A program made the translations under genes and the position numbers. DNA of 64,000 bases from Sympetrum striolatum (taxonomy: Eukaryota > Arthropoda > Insecta > Odonata > Libellulidae): contig OX388343.1 in the NCBI GenBank assembly GCA_947579665.1, positions 93,166,254 through 93,230,253 on the forward strand, in the 5' to 3' direction. Under the pieces are notes generated by a model. It saw nothing but the letters and a program-made list of their open reading frames with translations, did no database searches and was not told the DNA's origin. Of the stretch, positions 62,001 to 64,000 are shown piece after piece (within the stretch, counting starts at the first letter, position 1; each line of letters starts with the position of its first letter).

Positions 62001-64000
62001 CTTTGTTACCTCACTTTAAGTAAAGAAATCAGAAAACTCTTATAATACAAAATCTTTTACAACACTTTCTCATACCTGCTAGTAACAAATACTAGTGACC
62101 TATTGATAGGAATTTGAGGTGAAATTTTAATCCATAATCTCTTTTCTACCGACTATTTCAGTGTACCAATCTAACTATTTTTGGAATTTATTTTTTGTTT
62201 TATTTATACCTATTCTTTTCAGTTAACATGGTTTTACTCAATATTCCCAGCATTCATGTCTAAATGCAGTCGAAAGTATAAATAATGATGAAGTAAGTTC
62301 TTGCTGAATAATTTGAATCATTATCCTTAACTTACTGTACAGACATTGTTGACATTAAGCCAACCAACATGGAGGAGCTTACAGAAGTTATCACTGCAAC
62401 TGAATTTCATCCTCTAGAGTGTAATTTGTTTGTATATAGCAGTAGCAAAGGATCAATTAGGCTTTGTGACATGAGGGCTGCTGCTCTGTGTGATAGGCAT
62501 GCCAAATGTAAGTATTATGGATATTGTTTCTCTTTCAAAGTTTTTTGTTTAATTTTTACAAGTGGAATGGATATTGTAAAGTTTTTTTAACCTTTTTGTG
62601 TCTCTACATAACCTCATTTATTATATATATATATCTATGTGTAGTTATAATGAAGTAGATTCTGACAATTTCCTTGGCTAGTTTTATAATTATCAATCAG
62701 AAAACTTTGTTTTGGAGTTAACTTTGAAATATAAGTATGGTTTCCACTCTTAAGAAATGCAGAGAAGAAATTTATAACCAATAGTTTTAAGGTTTTTGTC
62801 GGATCTCATGTACTGTGCTATAAATCTTACTACTATTAGATTTCTCAATTATGTGCCTATGGACTTAGTAAATTTACTTACATTTTTATGGGGATCAGTG
62901 AGTTCTTACATCCAATATATCACTAATTTCTTTTTGTGTTAAAATTTTCTCTGTATCAGATTTAAAACAATATATGGTGAAGAAAAATTTGAGCCAAGTT
63001 ACCTTAAGTCAGCATATTTCTCCAATGTGATACTTGATTTGTGATTTCTTTATTTTAATATTTAGTATTGATTTAATTTCATGTAATGTTCATTACTATT
63101 TTTACCTTGCCTAAAAAGTTGCAGATTATTTTAAGTCCTTTGGTACATAGAGAAGAATCTGATGATAGTTACAATATTGCAGATCAATTTTAAGTGGTGA
63201 AACTGACTGTAAAGTATATGCGCCTATGGCACTTTTTGCTGCACACTATAAATATCTAAACTAATTTATTGGTTTCAAAAGTAATGTTTTATATTTAAAG
63301 ATATCTTCTTGTTTGTTGGTGAGAAAAAAATTAGCTGTCATTGTCCCAAATATTTATCAGTTTTTTAGCACAACTAAGTAAGGTCTATTCAGAGTCATTG
63401 ATCTTTCCCGTATTCATTATTGATATGAAATTGAAAGGGACGTATAGTTAAGGTTATTAGGCACACTGATTTTGGGATACTGATTGGGTGTTTCATGTGT
63501 AATAGAAAAATCTGTAGCCTAAATATCATCAAAATTTTGGGTTATATCTTTTCTTGACTTAAAATTAGTACAGAGAATACATTTTATGTATCAATGTATG
63601 ACACTTGTCCTCTTCCAAGCTAGCATTATTCCCTGATGATTTTACATTCTCTCAATTATTTTGTTTCTGAAGGAGAATAATTAAAGTTGAAAATTAAAAT
63701 TGGTTAGTATTAGTGTTAATCTTCGCTTTTACATTCATATATGTAGAAATTACTCTGCTGACATACACTGTATAGTGTAAGATATGCATGTATATTTGTA
63801 TAGCATAGTAAAAGTTTTAAGATTGGTATAGAAATCATGATAGTTTCTCTTTGTAATTTATGTAGGTATTTCTTAGAGTAACTAAAATAGTTGGTTTTCT
63901 GAAAGTTTAAAAGTTATCTTGACTCGGTAGTTATTGTTAGATTGGTTCAAGCATTCAAAATTTGATAGCAGCATTTTTCAGGTACGCATAAAATTGTCGA
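50064..64000 (+). CDS. tws: twins: PP2A B55 regulatory subunit (5' part, runs off the window)
   Basis: The gene encodes the B55/PR55 subunit, a seven-bladed WD40 beta-propeller that binds the PP2A scaffold and selects substrates. In insects it acts in mitotic exit, centrosome and cell-fate control. Seven exons (7, 66, 98, 166, 113, 178 and 165 nt) join in consistent phase to 264 complete codons plus one base; the family is near 450 residues, so the C-terminal propeller blades are outside. Hallmarks seen are [95 protein letters not shown] and [19 protein letters not shown]45, E90/E91, H176 and D194 correspond to human B55-alpha K48, E93/E94, H179 and D197, groove residues reported to contact substrates. 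All introns are GT..AG. I call twins because insects generally have a single B55 gene and the text is closest to it. Confidence 0.95.
50264..50329 (+). CDS. tws: tws exon 2
   Basis: It starts after TTTACAG and ends before GTGAGT. It encodes residues 3-24, [19 protein letters not shown] and onward to VTE, the B55 N-terminus that opens the first propeller blade. It ends with one base of codon 25. Confidence 0.93.
50815..50912 (+). CDS. tws: tws exon 3
   Basis: The acceptor is CATGCAG and the donor GTGAGT, placed after TGT so that exon 4 follows in phase 0. It encodes residues 25-57 with [13 protein letters not shown] and [19 protein letters not shown]. The lysine of GDKGG matches human K48. 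Confidence 0.95.
51378..51543 (+). CDS. tws: tws exon 4
   Basis: The acceptor is TTTCAG and the donor GTATGT. It encodes residues 58-112, with [36 protein letters not shown] and HFLLSTN. The overlapping open frame 51250-51474 is in another frame and is a shadow. The exon ends with the first base of codon 113. Confidence 0.95.
52733..52845 (+). CDS. tws: tws exon 5
   Basis: The acceptor is AATTTCAG and the donor GTGAGT. It encodes residues 113-150, [20 protein letters not shown] through [17 protein letters not shown], and ends in phase 0. GYNTKEENG is the insect form of a segment that in vertebrates reads GYNLKEEDG. Confidence 0.95.
53558..53685. repeat. Long near-perfect hairpin in tws intron 5
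   Basis: Arms 53558-53609 and 53634-53685 (52 bp each) are inverted copies with one mismatch. After one unpaired base on each side, AATAGAT/ATCTATT extends the stem by 7 bp, leaving an 8-nt loop. The pairing is far longer and more perfect than a microRNA precursor. Once transcribed with the intron it could give a hairpin RNA for Dicer, or it may be a palindromic MITE. TTTTGGTGCAC is repeated once more just outside the right arm. Confidence 0.85.
53686..56500 (+). other. tws intron 5, left part without other features
   Basis: AT-rich and CpG-poor intron sequence. No exon of tws or nested gene was recognised. Confidence 0.5.
56501..60614. mobile_element. 4.1-kb insertion with 28-bp terminal inverted repeats and TA flanks
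   Basis: The left end (56501-56528) starts CAGCTAACAGCA and ends GTTACCACC; the right end (60587-60614) is its inverted copy with one mismatch in 28. Both sides are flanked by TA (56499-56500 and 60615-60616), as for Tc1/mariner insertions. Subterminal sequence also shares GGCGAG.CTTTC and CTCGAGAAG strings in inverted order. No frame longer than about 95 codons is present, so no transposase is intact and the element is non-autonomous or cargo-bearing. It sits in intron 5 of tws and contains the dispersed repeat copy at 57040. CpG density inside is about four times that of the intron flanks. Confidence 0.8.
57040..57330 (+). repeat. Unclassified dispersed repeat, copy C
   Basis: It aligns with 3715-4010 in the same orientation: AGGGGGACCGGTTGTTTA, ACAAACATTTTCGT, a CACGACCAGAATAAG block, and ATGAACTTTACGTGTATTTCTTACG. 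It lies inside the 4.1-kb insertion, either as a nested older element or as shared sequence of a transposon family. Confidence 0.55.
60942..61119 (+). CDS. tws: tws exon 6
   Basis: The acceptor is TTTTCTTAG and the donor GTATCC, weaker than the others but required by phase and by the N of the following SFNIVD. It encodes residues 151-209, including [18 protein letters not shown] and [21 protein letters not shown]176 and D194 correspond to human H179 and D197. Confidence 0.93.
61120..62342 (+). other. tws intron 6
   Basis: 1.2 kb of AT-rich, CpG-poor intron. No further feature was recognised. Confidence 0.6.
62343..62507 (+). CDS. tws: tws exon 7
   Basis: The acceptor is CTGTACAG and the donor GTAAGT. 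It encodes residues 210-264: N completed from the split codon, [40 protein letters not shown] and [14 protein letters not shown]. It ends with one base (T) of the next codon. Confidence 0.95.
62508..64000 (+). other. tws intron 7, continues past the window
   Basis: No sequence encoding the expected continuation (an FEEPE..NRSFFSEI-type segment in B55 proteins) was found before the window ends, so the next exon lies beyond 64000. Confidence 0.75.

Noticed and set aside
63972..64000. TTTTTCAG near the window end as the acceptor of tws exon 8
   Set aside because: The following bases, joined to the single T left by exon 7, do not encode the FEEPE-type continuation found in B55 proteins.

Overview
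The window looks like 64 kb of nuclear DNA from an arthropod, most likely an insect with a large, repeat-rich genome. It is AT-rich, has long introns with canonical GT..AG borders, and carries many small transposable elements. The one gene I recognise with confidence is twins (tws), encoding the B55 regulatory subunit of protein phosphatase 2A, and its peptide reads closest to insect B55. I cannot name the species.

Positions 1-49.8 kb hold no confidently identified gene. This stretch is AT-rich with several short CpG-rich patches (about 0.6-0.94, 5.4-6.4, 11.5-12.4, 14.9-15.4, 16.9-17.3, 29.9-30.3 and 36.3-36.9 kb). One of these (29965-30261) has an open frame with GC-rich third codon positions and splice-like borders, and may be an isolated exon of an unknown gene. 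The rest is mobile-element debris: tRNA-derived SINEs (1.3 and 42.9 kb), a tRNA-like sequence (6.9 kb), three hAT-type MITEs with perfect 8-bp target duplications (21.35, 44.78 and 48.81 kb), a MITE whose inverted repeats are built from a short degenerate tandem unit (35.6 kb), a LINE reverse-transcriptase relic (25.05 kb), an unclassified ~250-300 bp repeat in three copies (3.7, 16.3 and 57.0 kb) and a ~850-bp polypyrimidine tract (20.2-21.07 kb).

The most unusual signal is a set of four dispersed motifs with the layout of minimal hammerhead ribozymes (CUGANGA core, stem II, GAAA, a self-complementary short stem III, GUC) at 2.4, 24.7, 34.3 and 37.3 kb. Such ribozymes are known from Penelope-like retroelements and retrozymes. 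At 2.1-2.5 kb the motif lies between direct repeats whose similarity begins at the predicted cleavage position. At 24.7 kb it forms the centre of a 60-bp-arm inverted repeat.

Positions 49.8-64 kb hold a CpG-containing promoter-like region with a perfect CRE palindrome, then tws exons 1-7 on the plus strand (264 complete codons of a protein usually near 450 residues). The remaining exons lie beyond the window. Intron 5 (8.1 kb) contains a near-perfect 52-bp-arm hairpin and a 4114-bp insertion with 28-bp terminal inverted repeats flanked by TA. CpG density changes about four-fold at the insertion's ends, which suggests a recent arrival in a CpG-depleted gene body.
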